The notes under the pieces: generated by a model
Seen by the model: the letters and a program-made list of their open reading frames with translations, nothing else
What the model was told of the DNA's origin: nothing
Databases searched by the model: none
Part shown: positions 1 to 8,115 of the stretch, piece after piece
Numbering within the stretch: the stretch's first letter is position 1
Layout of the letters: each line of letters starts with the position of its first letter
Made by a program: the position numbers and the translations under genes
From: Christensenella hongkongensis
GTDB taxonomy: Bacteria; Bacillota; Clostridia; Christensenellales; Christensenellaceae
NCBI RefSeq assembly: GCF_000981035.1
Contig: NZ_LAYJ01000116.1
Span: forward strand, 1-64,000
Direction: 5' to 3'
DNA length: 64,000 bases

Positions 1-118
1 GCACCGCTCCAAGCCCGTCCTTTTTCATCTGCTCCCGCGTTTTCTCCAGGCGGTCCTTCCTCAGCTTGTCGTAATCGATCCTCTGCTCATGGTCTACCGC
101 CATTGTCCCTAATGTCAT
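1..118 (-). CDS. M24-family (Xaa-Pro peptidase/creatinase-like) protein, N-terminal fragment
   Basis: Only the first 39 or so codons are in the window; the gene runs off the left edge. The fragment begins MTLGTMAVDHEQRIDYDKL and continues with a basic helix ending near EQMKKDGLGA. That pattern (a helix carrying R-xx-R/K followed by 'm.k.gldall') is typical of the creatinase N-terminal domain that precedes the metallopeptidase fold in M24 enzymes, but it is too short to be certain. The start at 118 is chosen because GGGAGG lies 7 nt upstream; an internal ATG at 103 lacks a comparable site. It follows the SDR gene by about 37 nt on the same strand and is probably the last visible member of the sugar operon. 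Confidence 0.5.
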   Translation of the reverse strand, partial: MTLGTMAVDHEQRIDYDKLRKDRLEKTREQMKKDGLGAV

Positions 119-155
119 TTCTTTTTCCTCCCTTTGTTTCCTTTTCTGCGCCGGA

Positions 156-950
156 TCAGGTAAAGTCGATCCCGCCGTTGATGTTAATCAGCTGCCCCGT
201 CACATACGAGCCCGATTCCGACGCCAGCCACATAATTGCCCCTGCATAATCCTTCCCGTATCCGTAACGGTGCAGCGGGATCGTATCAAGCTCCTCTTCC
301 TTCAGCTCGTCGAACGTCATTCCACGTTCCTGCGCTTCCTCGCGCATGAACCCCCAGTGCATTTCCGTCGCGGCAAGCCCCGGGCACAGTGCGTTCACAT
401 TCACATGGTACGGCGCCATTTCAAGCGCCAGCGCCTGCGTCATCGTGTGCACCGCTCCTTTTGACGCTCCGTAGGTCGCGCTCCCCGCGTGCCCCACCTT
501 TCCAAAGAACGAGCCCGTGTTCACGATCGTCCCATAGCCCTGTTTCCTCATCTGCTGCGCCGCATATTTGCACCCGTGGAATATCCCCTTGAAGTTCACA
601 GCCAGCACACGGTCAACGTCCTTCATGTCCGTATCCGCTACATGCGCCGCTCCCGCGTGCATCCCCGCGTTGTTGTAGATGATATCCAGCCTGCCAAATT
701 TCTTTACTACGCCTTCCACCATTTCCTTTACCGCTTCTTCATCCGACACGTCAAGCTGCACGCCGTACCCCTCGTTTCCCGGAAACTGCTCCTTGATTTC
801 CTTCCATGTCTCGTGTACCTCCGGCAGCAGGTCTGCGATTACCACATGTACGCCTTCCGCTGCCATTGCCTCCGCGCAGCCCCGGCCCATTCCCCGCGCC
901 GCTCCTGTTACGATTGCTACCTTGCCTTCCACGCTCCTGAATTCACTCAT
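156..950 (-). CDS. SDR-family NAD(P)-dependent oxidoreductase
   Basis: A 264-residue classical short-chain dehydrogenase. The Rossmann nucleotide site TGAARGMG is at residues 15-22, an acidic Asp follows beta2 (VVIADL), NNAG is at about 92-95, and the catalytic Tyr/Lys pair is in YGASKG near residue 160. The C-terminal YVTGQLININGG is the usual SDR ending. Enzymes of this shape oxidise or reduce a hydroxyl of a sugar, polyol or related alcohol; the substrate cannot be read from sequence. The start has AAGGAGG seven nt upstream. It lies downstream of the LacI regulator in the same orientation with a 91-nt gap, so it is probably part of the catabolic operon that starts at 7569, acting on the transported sugar or its isomerised product. 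Confidence 0.9.
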   Translation of the reverse strand: MSEFRSVEGKVAIVTGAARGMGRGCAEAMAAEGVHVVIADLLPEVHETWKEIKEQFPGNEGYGVQLDVSDEEAVKEMVEGVVKKFGRLDIIYNNAGMHAGAAHVADTDMKDVDRVLAVNFKGIFHGCKYAAQQMRKQGYGTIVNTGSFFGKVGHAGSATYGASKGAVHTMTQALALEMAPYHVNVNALCPGLAATEMHWGFMREEAQERGMTFDELKEEELDTIPLHRYGYGKDYAGAIMWLASESGSYVTGQLININGGIDFT

Positions 951-1041
951 CTTTTTGCCTCCTTTTTACTTTCTTTATTTTTGATTTTTGGCAGCATGCC
1001 GCTGCCGTATTTTTTAGTTCCCTGTCATTGTTATATTCCTG

Positions 1042-2082
1042 TCATTTTTCCCGGACGGGGCCTGTGGATTCCCGCACGACCAGCTCCGGCTCAAGGGTTA
1101 TTTTCTTTTGTACGTCCAGTTCTCCCTTAATCAAATCCCGCAACATCCTGAACGTAATCCCTCCCATTTCAAGCAATGGCGTATTCATGGTCGTAAGGGA
1201 GGGGGCAAGCAGCGGCGCCACCCAAATATCGTTATATCCCGCCACCGAAATATCCTCCGGGATTGAGAGCCCCTCGCTTTTAATTGCCCTCATCGCGCCG
1301 ATCGCCACCATATCGTTGCCCGCACAGATTGCCGTGGGCCTTTCCTCCAGCTTCAGCAGCTCCTTGCATGCACGGTAGCCCGACTCCTCGTCATATTTTG
1401 TTTCAAGCACATATCCGGAATTGTATTCGATTCCTGCTTTTTTCAGTCCCTTGCGGTAGCCTTCCAGCCTCCTGATTGCCGTATCCACAAAGAGCGGCCC
1501 GGAAAGGTGGGCGATCTTTGTGTGCCCCATCTGCACCAGATGCTCTACCATATCCATCATTCCGCCTATATCGTTCGTGCGGACATAAGGCGCGCTGGCG
1601 TTCGCCGAGGCGCGGTTCACCATGACATATTTGATATCGCTTTTTTCAAATACCCTGACCACATCGTCCTCAACGTAGCTTGATCCAAGGATAATACCTT
1701 CCACAAACTGTGATTGCAGGATTCGTATATACTCTTTTTCTTCCTCCGGATTATCTCCCGTATCGCACAGGACGATTCCGTACCCCGCCTCACGCGCTGC
1801 CAGCTGAATACCTTTGACGATCTCTGTAAAAAACGGATTCATAACATCCGCGATCACAACGCCTATCATATTACTGGAGTGCATACGCAGGCTTCTCGCA
1901 ACCGAGTTTGGGGCGTAATTCAATTCCAAAATGGCCTGGTCTACCGCGCGCCGCGTTTCCTCCCTGATGTTAAGCGTTTTATCTTTATTGAACACGCGCG
2001 ACACCACGGCGGACGTTACCCCGGCCTTCATCGCCACGTCTTTGATCGTAATTCTTTTTTTGCCATCCACGTTTTTATCCAT
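1042..2082 (-). CDS. LacI-family transcriptional regulator
   Basis: About 346 residues. The N-terminal LacI helix-turn-helix reads ITIKDVAMKAGVTSAVVSRV, followed by the hinge helix (NSVARSLRM) and a periplasmic-binding-protein-like effector domain starting NMIGVVIADVMNPFF. The longer reading frame opens with a TTG at 2112, inside the preceding gene; ATG at 2082, with GGAAG upstream, puts the HTH at the normal distance from the N terminus and is preferred. It is the regulator of the sugar operon 1-7569 by position: it is encoded within that operon, between the isomerase and the SDR, suggesting autoregulation. The 30-bp palindrome at 7651-7680 in the operon leader is a plausible target. The effector is presumably the transported sugar or a metabolite of it. 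Confidence 0.9.
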   Translation of the reverse strand: MDKNVDGKKRITIKDVAMKAGVTSAVVSRVFNKDKTLNIREETRRAVDQAILELNYAPNSVARSLRMHSSNMIGVVIADVMNPFFTEIVKGIQLAAREAGYGIVLCDTGDNPEEEKEYIRILQSQFVEGIILGSSYVEDDVVRVFEKSDIKYVMVNRASANASAPYVRTNDIGGMMDMVEHLVQMGHTKIAHLSGPLFVDTAIRRLEGYRKGLKKAGIEYNSGYVLETKYDEESGYRACKELLKLEERPTAICAGNDMVAIGAMRAIKSEGLSIPEDISVAGYNDIWVAPLLAPSLTTMNTPLLEMGGITFRMLRDLIKGELDVQKKITLEPELVVRESTGPVREK

Positions 2083-2104
2083 AAAGCTTCCAGTCTTTCT
2101 GCTT

Positions 2105-2926
2105 TTATACAAATGCTTTTTTCAGCGTTTCTACGTCCTGTGCAAGAAGCCGCTTGGGTGAATTTCCTTTTGTTGATAAGGGTGGCTGCGTATAATAATT
2201 TTCGATCACAATAAATCCACGATAGCTGCTCTTCACAATTTTCTCCGCAGTTTTGAAAAACTCTGTGTCGCCCGTTCCGAGAAGCGCTCCGCTCAGATCG
2301 TTCCCCCTGCCGTCCTTCACATGGATTTCATAGACCTCGTCCTTGAGCATCTCAAATAAATCCGGCGTGGACAGCTTGTATTTCAGGTAATGGTTCTGCG
2401 AGTCGAAATAGATCCCGAAATTGTCCGCGTTCACCAGCCTGACCAGCGAAAGCATATCCTCCGCGCCCATATTGTTTTCGGTGGTCACCATAAGGCCCTG
2501 CGCCGCGGCCTCCCGGCAAATTTTTCTGTAATTTTCCACCGTCATCTCAAAGGCGCTTTTTCCGCTGATCTCGCTTTTGTTGAAGGACGGACACATCAGC
2601 ATGGGCATACCCATGCGCTTGGCAATACGTATCCCTTCAAAAATGAGTTCCATCGCTTTTTCGCGCGAAGCCGGATCATTTTGATCGCACATACTGATAT
2701 GGTCCAGCACCGTCATGGAAATCGACGTAAACGTCAATCCGTATTTTTCCGCGGCTTCCATATATTCGTCCTGAAGCTCCCTGCAAAGCAAGCCCTGCCC
2801 GCGCAAGGCCTCTTTTCCAATCCCAAGCTGGATCGCTTCAAGGCCTGCTTCGGATACGATTTTGCACAGCGCCGCCCCGCGGGCTTTAAGCGCCCATTCG
2901 CATAACCCGAATTGAAATCGTTTCAT
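2105..2926 (-). CDS. Sugar phosphate isomerase/epimerase (xylose isomerase-like TIM barrel)
   Basis: About 273 residues of the AP-endonuclease-2/xylose-isomerase-like TIM-barrel family. Visible barrel motifs include CEWALKARGA near the N terminus, the metal-ligand strand VTTENNMGAEDM, FGIYFDSQNH, YEIHVKDGRG and FIVIENYY at the end. These proteins are typically metal-dependent sugar or inositol isomerases/epimerases; the exact substrate is not assignable. The frame extends to an ATG at 2944 that overlaps the ATPase stop (ATGA), but GGAGGAAAAG sits ideally before the ATG at 2926, so 2926 is preferred. The gene is translationally close to the ABC ATPase upstream and followed by the LacI regulator, so it most likely acts on the imported sugar. 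Confidence 0.85.
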   Translation of the reverse strand: MKRFQFGLCEWALKARGAALCKIVSEAGLEAIQLGIGKEALRGQGLLCRELQDEYMEAAEKYGLTFTSISMTVLDHISMCDQNDPASREKAMELIFEGIRIAKRMGMPMLMCPSFNKSEISGKSAFEMTVENYRKICREAAAQGLMVTTENNMGAEDMLSLVRLVNADNFGIYFDSQNHYLKYKLSTPDLFEMLKDEVYEIHVKDGRGNDLSGALLGTGDTEFFKTAEKIVKSSYRGFIVIENYYTQPPLSTKGNSPKRLLAQDVETLKKAFV

Positions 2927-2940
2927 GTCCTTTTCCTCCG

Positions 2941-4464
2941 TCATACCGCTTTTGTGCCTGTAATTGTGATCGCCTTGATCAGGTTTTCCTCTGTAATCTC
3001 GTCACCCGTGAATTCCGCAGTGATCTCTCCTTGTGTGATCGCGATCAACCGGTTGCTGATGCCCATAACCTCGGGCATCTCCGACGAAATGACAATCACG
3101 GCGATTCCCGACTCCGCCAGCTCCGCAATCAGCTTGTGTATCTCTGCCTTCGATCCGACGTCGATACCCCTTGTTGGTTCGTCGAGAATCAACAGCTGCG
3201 GTGAAATGCTCATCCATTTGGCGATTACGATTTTTTGCTGGTTGCCGCCGGAGAGGTTGACCACCTTTTGCTCCGGGCTTGGGGAGCTTATGCTCATTTT
3301 TTGTTGATACTCATTGTAAATTTCCTTCGTTTTCTGGTTATCGATAAAGCCGTGCCTGCGAATCCACGGAAGCTTTGCCATACTGATGTTTTCCCTGCAT
3401 GTCATATCGAGGACGAGGCCTTCCTCCTTGCGGTTCTCCGGTACAAAACCAATGCGGTGCTTTTGTACCGCGTCGACACTGTTCCTGATCTTCACCTGTT
3501 TTCCATTGAGGTAAATCTCGCCTGAATCCGGCCTGCGTATACCAAAAATCGTTTCTACAATTTCTGTACGGCCCGCTCCCACAAGTCCGTACAATCCAAC
3601 GATTTCACCTTTGCGAACATGAAAGGAGATGTCCTGATATACGCCTTTCAGGCAAAGCTTTTCCACACGGATCACTTCATCGCCCGGCACAGCGTGGCTT
3701 TTATGAAAATAATCGTCAAGCGTACGCCCGATCATGCTTTGCACGATATCCTCGAGCGTAATATCTTTCGTATTAAACTCGCCCGTAGGCTGTCCGTCCC
3801 GGAATACAAGCACCCGGTCGCTGATTTCAAATACCTCGTCCATTTTGTGGGTAATATAGACGATTCCAACACCCTGCGCTTTCAGGCTGTTGATATTCTC
3901 GAACAACGAATCCTTTTCTTTTTCCGTAAGCGATGAGGTTGGTTCGTCAAGAATCAGTACTTTTGCCCCAAGTGCAATTCCGCGCGCGATCTCTACGAGC
4001 TGTTGCTGGGCAATCGGCAGTGCCGCTACGGGTGCTTTCGGATCCACCTCGCATCCAAGCTTTTCCAGTACGGTTTTCGCATCCGTATTGAGTTTTTTCC
4101 AGTCTACAACGCCATGCTTCATCGGCAGGCTTCCCAGATAAATATTTTCTGCCACGGAAAGGTCCATCACAAGCGACAGCTCCTGGAATATCAGGATTAT
4201 TCCGTCCTCTTTTGCCTCCATTGGGTTCCTGTAACGAACCGGCTTACCCTGATATAATATTTCTCCGGAATCCGCATCTGCCTGGTGCACGCCGGAAAGC
4301 ACCTTCATAAGCGTTGACTTCCCCGCTCCGTTTTCCCCGCAGAGCGCCAGTACTTCGCCATATTTTAAGTTCAGGCGGGCGTGGCTCAATGCCTTAACGC
4401 CCGGAAACGTTTTGCTGATGTCGTTCATTTCGAGCACATAACCATTTCCTGTATTCTCGCTCAT
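2941..4464 (-). CDS. Sugar ABC transporter ATP-binding protein (RbsA/MglA type, two ABC domains)
   Basis: About 507 residues with two tandem ABC cassettes, as in carbohydrate importers of the CUT2 family. Cassette 1 has Walker A GENGAGKST near residue 45, a signature region LPIAQQQLVEIARG and Walker B LILDEPTSSL. Cassette 2 has the degenerate Walker A GLVGAGRTE, the signature LSGGNQQKIVIAKWM and Walker B LLILDEPTRGID. It energises uptake through the two permeases at 5663-7569 using the lipoprotein at 4585-5607. The start at 4464 has GGAGG eight nt upstream; an ATG two codons earlier is too close to that site. The stop codon overlaps the longest possible start of the isomerase gene. Confidence 0.95.
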   Translation of the reverse strand: MSENTGNGYVLEMNDISKTFPGVKALSHARLNLKYGEVLALCGENGAGKSTLMKVLSGVHQADADSGEILYQGKPVRYRNPMEAKEDGIILIFQELSLVMDLSVAENIYLGSLPMKHGVVDWKKLNTDAKTVLEKLGCEVDPKAPVAALPIAQQQLVEIARGIALGAKVLILDEPTSSLTEKEKDSLFENINSLKAQGVGIVYITHKMDEVFEISDRVLVFRDGQPTGEFNTKDITLEDIVQSMIGRTLDDYFHKSHAVPGDEVIRVEKLCLKGVYQDISFHVRKGEIVGLYGLVGAGRTEIVETIFGIRRPDSGEIYLNGKQVKIRNSVDAVQKHRIGFVPENRKEEGLVLDMTCRENISMAKLPWIRRHGFIDNQKTKEIYNEYQQKMSISSPSPEQKVVNLSGGNQQKIVIAKWMSISPQLLILDEPTRGIDVGSKAEIHKLIAELAESGIAVIVISSEMPEVMGISNRLIAITQGEITAEFTGDEITEENLIKAITITGTKAV

Positions 4465-4540
4465 ATCCATTTCCTCCGGTTTCTTATCGATCTATTATCA
4501 TCCGGCTCTTGCCGTTTATATGCCAATTCATTCAGGCAGC

Positions 4541-4563
4541 GCCGCCGGAACGCGTCCGGCGGC
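4541..4563 (-). other. GC-rich intercistronic hairpin after the binding-protein gene
   Basis: GCCGCCGGA and TCCGGCGGC form a perfect 9-bp stem around a 5-nt loop, just after the stop of the binding-protein gene and before the ATPase gene. In the direction of operon transcription no U-run follows, so it is more likely an mRNA-stabilising or partial-attenuation hairpin that keeps binding-protein mRNA abundant than a full terminator. Confidence 0.6.
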
Positions 4564-4584
4564 TTTTTGCCCTGTTTCAGTTTC

Positions 4585-5607
4585 TTACCATGCCGGGAGA
4601 TCGATCGTTCCGATCGTTTCCGGCGTTACCTTTGGCGTGTCGATATAGCTGAAAAACTCGACTTCCTCCCCTGCCGCTACCTGCAAAGCAACGTCCAGCG
4701 TTGTTTTTGCATCGGTCATAGGCGACTGCAGGACTGAGCCTGCAATTTCTCCGCTTTCAAGATACCCCTTCGCTTCGTCGTCTCCGAAGAAACAACAGCT
4801 GATTACTTTGATCTGATCCATTCTGCCCGCTTCTTTAATCGCGTTGATCGCACCAATCGCCATATTGTCGTCCGCGCAGTATACCGCGTCGATATCGCTG
4901 AATTTTAACAGGAAATTTTCCATCTGCTGCTGTGCCTTTTCCCTGTTCCAGTCTCCCGGCTGCGAATCTGCGATCTCAATGTTGCTGCCTTCGATTTTAC
5001 TTCTGAATCCTTCCGAACGTTCCGTGGCGGTGGTGTATCCGGGCAGCCCTGTAATTTCTACGATTTTTGCCCCATTTGGAAATGCTTCCATCATCATTTC
5101 GCCGGCAAGCTCGCCTTCCTTCACATTATCCGGCCCGACGAAACACTTGATGTAGTCGTAGCCGGATTCGTCAATATTGGAATTGGCAATGACTACCGGA
5201 ATGCCCGCCTCGCTCGCCTTTTTGGCCGCAGGCACAAGCGCTTTACCGTTTACGGGCCATATAATGATTACGTCGCAGCCCTGCTGAATCAGGTCGTCCA
5301 CCTGGTTGATCTGCTTGGTTACGTCGCCTGTTGCGTCAAGCTGCACAAGGTCAACGCCTTTTTCCGCTGCGTATTCCCGCAAAGTTTTGTCGTGCTGCGT
5401 CTGGTACGTGTCTGTTCCGACGTTGTTTGCAGTGCTTCCGATTTTGTACGATCCCGCACCGCTTTCGCCCTCCTGCACCGTAGCGCTTGCCTCCGCCGTA
5501 TTTGCAGCCGTACTGCCCTGCGCCTCGGGGCTTTCTGCGCAGGCTGCAAATACCCCCATCAGCATAACGATTGCAATCACCAAAGCGAGCCTTTTCAAAT
5601 TTTTCAT
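4585..5607 (-). CDS. Sugar ABC transporter substrate-binding lipoprotein
   Basis: A 340-residue type-1 periplasmic-binding-fold protein. The N terminus is a lipoprotein signal peptide (MKNLKRLALVIAIVMLM) with a lipobox ending AAC at about residue 23, then a Ser/Ala/Glu-rich linker to about residue 50. The mature domain begins YKIGSTANNVGTDTYQ and contains the typical strands DVIIIWPVNGKALVPA and GIPVVIANSNID. It would be anchored on the outer face of the membrane and deliver a sugar to the permeases encoded just upstream in the transcript. A strong AAGGAGGGAG site precedes the start. Ligand not assignable; the neighbouring isomerase and dehydrogenase suggest an uncommon monosaccharide or polyol. 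Confidence 0.93.
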   Translation of the reverse strand: MKNLKRLALVIAIVMLMGVFAACAESPEAQGSTAANTAEASATVQEGESGAGSYKIGSTANNVGTDTYQTQHDKTLREYAAEKGVDLVQLDATGDVTKQINQVDDLIQQGCDVIIIWPVNGKALVPAAKKASEAGIPVVIANSNIDESGYDYIKCFVGPDNVKEGELAGEMMMEAFPNGAKIVEITGLPGYTTATERSEGFRSKIEGSNIEIADSQPGDWNREKAQQQMENFLLKFSDIDAVYCADDNMAIGAINAIKEAGRMDQIKVISCCFFGDDEAKGYLESGEIAGSVLQSPMTDAKTTLDVALQVAAGEEVEFFSYIDTPKVTPETIGTIDLPAW

Positions 5608-5662
5608 GTTCTCCCTCCTTTTATTTTTTATTCCTTACCGGTTTTATACCGGCAAAGCAAAA

Positions 5663-6604
5663 TTAAGCAGTATTGGGCTTTAGTATCTTATCCAGATACA
5701 GCACCACAATCAGTATCACACCAGTAATCAGCGTATTATAGTAGGACTGCACATTCAGCAGATTCATCGCGTTTTCAATGATTCCGATCGTCATGACCCC
5801 GCCAAGCGAAAACCACATATTTCCATATCCGCCGACCAGTTTTGTTCCTCCGAGTACAACCGCCGCGATTACCATAACGTTTGTATCCGGCCATCCGAGC
5901 GTAGGCGTTGCGGCGTTCATTTTAGACGCATACAGAATGCCTGCCGCAGCAGCGCAAAGCGAGCAGATTACAAAATTGATAATCGTCGTCTTTTGCGTAT
6001 TGATTCCCGCATTTGAAGCAGAGTTTTCATTTCCGCCGGTTGCATAGGTGTTCCTCCCATGTTTTGTATACCGCAGCACAAGCTGGGCGATTACCAGAAG
6101 TACTGCGAAAACAATAATCAGGTTGGGAATTCCAAGAAAATTCCCGGAGCCAAAATCGCCAAACGCGTCGCTGATCCCCACAATCGCCTGCTCCTGGGTA
6201 TAAAGGTACAGGAAGCCTCTTACGCCGAGCATGGAGGCAAGCGTTACGACAAAGGCGTTAATGCCCACCTTTGCCACCAAAAGCCCGTTGATCATGCCGA
6301 CCGCAAAACCAACCAGCAGAGCGATCAGCACAGCCGGCAGTACGCCAAGCGGCTGCAGTCCAACCGCGAGCGAAGCGCAAAGCCCCATAAGCGTTCCAAC
6401 CGAAAGGTCAAAATAGCCGTTGATAATCAGGAATGTCATCCCTATCACCATGATGCCTTCCGCAGAATTCTGTTCGATAATATTGACAAAATTGTTCCCG
6501 TTAAAGAATCCGTTTACAAAAATAGAGAAAGCAATGATAAAAACCGCAATGATCGGCAGGATTGTATTTCTTTTTGCAAACTGCTTTACCGACGCCATAC
6601 TCAT
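5663..6604 (-). CDS. Sugar ABC transporter permease (RbsC/BPD_transp_2 family)
   Basis: A 313-residue hydrophobic permease with about eight to ten membrane segments. It carries the family pattern 'NIIEQNSAEGIMVIGMTFLI' near the N terminus, SVGTLMGLC, and a cytoplasmic coupling loop around YTKHGRNTYATGGNENSA followed by AVVLGGTKLVGGYG. It would form one half of the translocation pore with the adjacent 322-residue permease. Its ATG overlaps the stop of that permease (ATGA), showing translational coupling. The presence of two different permease genes suggests a heterodimeric channel. Confidence 0.94.
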   Translation of the reverse strand: MSMASVKQFAKRNTILPIIAVFIIAFSIFVNGFFNGNNFVNIIEQNSAEGIMVIGMTFLIINGYFDLSVGTLMGLCASLAVGLQPLGVLPAVLIALLVGFAVGMINGLLVAKVGINAFVVTLASMLGVRGFLYLYTQEQAIVGISDAFGDFGSGNFLGIPNLIIVFAVLLVIAQLVLRYTKHGRNTYATGGNENSASNAGINTQKTTIINFVICSLCAAAAGILYASKMNAATPTLGWPDTNVMVIAAVVLGGTKLVGGYGNMWFSLGGVMTIGIIENAMNLLNVQSYYNTLITGVILIVVLYLDKILKPNTA

Positions 6605-7569
6605 ACCAGCACCTTCTTTCTTTTGGTTGCGATATCAATCCATACCACCAGAATGATAATTACCCACTGGGCGATCCACTGTGTGTAATATGGAAATCCG
6701 ATCATAACAAATCCATTTTTCAAAACGCCCATGATCAGCACTCCGATAAAGGTTTTCGCAACGCTGCCGCTGCCGCCCAAAAGACTCGTCCCCCCAAGGA
6801 TTACGCCTGTGATTACGTCAAATTCATAACCCTCGCCAATCGTACTTTGTGCTGCTCCAACCCTTGCGCCCAAAATTACTCCTGCAACCGCAGTCATCAG
6901 CCCGGATAACACGAAAGTCATCATAACAATCTTTTTGTCATTGATCCCCGTAAAGCGGCAGGCGGTGCTGTTCCCGCCCACAGCCATAAGCTGCCTGCCA
7001 AAGACCGTCTTTTTCAGGACTATTTCAAAAATAATGATGCAGCCCGCATAGATGATAATTGGCACGGGGATTCCCCCAAGGCTGCCTTTTCCCAGCATGG
7101 AAAACCATGTAGCGTCCGGGTTGCTGAGCGAGCTGTACTTCCCTCCGGAATAAATCAATACAACCGCCTGCAGGATACCCATCATACCAAGCGTAACAAT
7201 CATGGAATTGAGCCTTAAATACCCTACCAGCCATCCGGACACAATTCCACTCGCGAGCCCTGCCGCAACGGCAATCAGCATCGCGGGAACCGGGCCAAGC
7301 GTATCGTGCAGGCTGATGGCCAGAACGCAGGTCAGCGAAAGAAGCGAGCCGACCGATAAATCAAAATTTCCTCCCCCGATGATTACATAGGTCATTCCGC
7401 ACGCCATGATCCCCACAATCGAAATCTGCCGCAGGATCAAAATGATGTTGTCGGCTGTAAAAAATTCTTTTGCCGCAAAGGAAAATATCAGCACAATAAT
7501 AATCAGTGCAAATATGATTCCCTGCTTTTTCACAACCGTCCATGCTTTGTTGCTGTTTTGCAAATCCAT
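6601..7569 (-). CDS. Sugar ABC transporter permease (RbsC family), first gene of operon
   Basis: A 322-residue integral membrane protein of the same family as its neighbour. Recognisable parts are ILRQISIVGIMACGMTYVII, GGNFDLSVGSLLSLT, the coupling loop VFGRQLMAVGGNSTACRFTG and VILGGTSLLGGSG. AAAGGAGTAG lies upstream of the ATG. It is the promoter-proximal gene of the minus-strand operon running from here to beyond the left edge; a candidate promoter (7709-7736) and a long palindrome (7651-7680) lie in its leader. Confidence 0.94.
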   Translation of the reverse strand: MDLQNSNKAWTVVKKQGIIFALIIIVLIFSFAAKEFFTADNIILILRQISIVGIMACGMTYVIIGGGNFDLSVGSLLSLTCVLAISLHDTLGPVPAMLIAVAAGLASGIVSGWLVGYLRLNSMIVTLGMMGILQAVVLIYSGGKYSSLSNPDATWFSMLGKGSLGGIPVPIIIYAGCIIIFEIVLKKTVFGRQLMAVGGNSTACRFTGINDKKIVMMTFVLSGLMTAVAGVILGARVGAAQSTIGEGYEFDVITGVILGGTSLLGGSGSVAKTFIGVLIMGVLKNGFVMIGFPYYTQWIAQWVIIILVVWIDIATKRKKVLV

Positions 7570-7650
7570 TCCCCACTACTCCTTTACCACGGTTGCTGAA
7601 ATTTAACGAAATTTATCCCGGAATGGTGCCGGATTTCCCCCAAAAGGCAA

Positions 7651-7680
7651 AATATCCGCTAAATAGATTTAGCAGATATT
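7651..7680. promoter_or_regulatory. 30-bp palindrome in sugar-operon leader (candidate repressor operator)
   Basis: The arms AATATCCGCTAAAT and ATTTAGCAGATATT flank a 2-bp centre and match as an inverted repeat with a single mismatch in 14 positions. It lies 82 bp upstream of the first permease start, downstream of the candidate -10 at 7709-7714. Position and symmetry suit a LacI-type repressor site acting on the operon, with the LacI protein at 1042-2082 as the obvious candidate. It is not followed by a U-run, so a terminator role is unlikely. Confidence 0.65.
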
Positions 7681-7708
7681 TCTACTTAAAATGATTATTG
7701 TGTTTCTT

Positions 7709-7736
7709 ATTATCTATATTTTCCAATATATCCCAA
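7709..7736 (-). promoter_or_regulatory. Candidate promoter of sugar operon 1
   Basis: On the minus strand TTGGGA (7736-7731), a 16-bp spacer and GATAAT (7714-7709) form a reasonable sigma-A-type promoter about 140 nt upstream of the first permease. The surrounding DNA is very AT-rich, so chance matches are possible. Confidence 0.45.
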
Positions 7737-7767
7737 AATAATTTTATTAAATCGTTAAAATTATCTA

Positions 7768-7796
7768 TTGACATTGTATTACTGCTGTGTTATATT
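7768..7796 (+). promoter_or_regulatory. Strong orphan promoter, plus strand
   Basis: TTGACA (7768-7773), a 17-bp spacer and TATATT (7791-7796) form a near-consensus sigma-A promoter pointing rightward. No protein gene follows on this strand before the hairpin terminator at 8042-8088. It may drive a short RNA. Confidence 0.6.
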
Positions 7797-7802
7797 AAAT
7801 CC

Positions 7803-8098
7803 AACTTAATGAAAAGCATAATTAACTCTAAATCATGCTTAGTTTCCACGCTTTTATGATAAAAACTATATGAATTGTTGAAGTTTATTACTCTGTTTAT
7901 TTTTTTAACCGTTGTTAAATCGAATTAATTATTTTATCAGGCATTCTTCGTTTTATTCGCATCATAAAAAATCAAAAACAAAAAAATTCTATCATTTGGA
8001 TAGAAGGAGGCATAAATTAATTCTATTGTAAAGGAATAGTAAAAGAAGCTGAAAAATCACATTTAAAATGCGTTTTTTCAGCTTCTTTCTGTTTTTTT
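7803..8098 (+). ncRNA. Possible small RNA or leader, about 290 nt, between orphan promoter and terminator
   Basis: The 535-bp gap 7570-8105 is AT-rich and holds no convincing open reading frame. Rightward of the promoter at 7768 a transcript would begin near 7803 and end at the terminator at 8042-8088. It contains a small hairpin (AAGCAT...ATGCTT, 7813-7839) and a perfect Shine-Dalgarno-like AAGGAGG near 8006-8012 that is not followed by an ATG, GTG or usable TTG. It could be an RNA of the neighbouring integrase element or simply a degraded leader. Only promoter and terminator are direct evidence. Confidence 0.3.
8042..8098. terminator. Bidirectional intrinsic terminator at integrase 3' end
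   Basis: AAAGAAGCTGAAAAA (8042-8056) pairs with TTTTTCAGCTTCTTT (8074-8088), a 15-bp stem with a 17-nt loop. Rightward a T-rich stretch follows (8088-8098). In the leftward direction the stem's own T-rich arm serves, so it can also end the integrase transcript. Confidence 0.75.
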
Positions 8099-8115
8099 GA
8101 TACTGCTATGATACT
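8098..8115. repeat. Tandem TGATACT repeats at integrase 3' end
   Basis: Two copies of TGATACT (8098-8104 and 8109-8115) are spaced 11 bp apart, overlapping the integrase stop. A matching pair lies upstream of the integrase at 9200-9217. Paired short direct repeats on both sides of a tyrosine recombinase gene resemble arm-type binding sites for its N-terminal domain; this function is inferred. Confidence 0.4.

Noticed and set aside
1-7569. Operon 1 as a ribose or xylose operon
   Set aside because: The transporter type fits many sugars and no kinase or sugar-specific enzyme supports a particular substrate.
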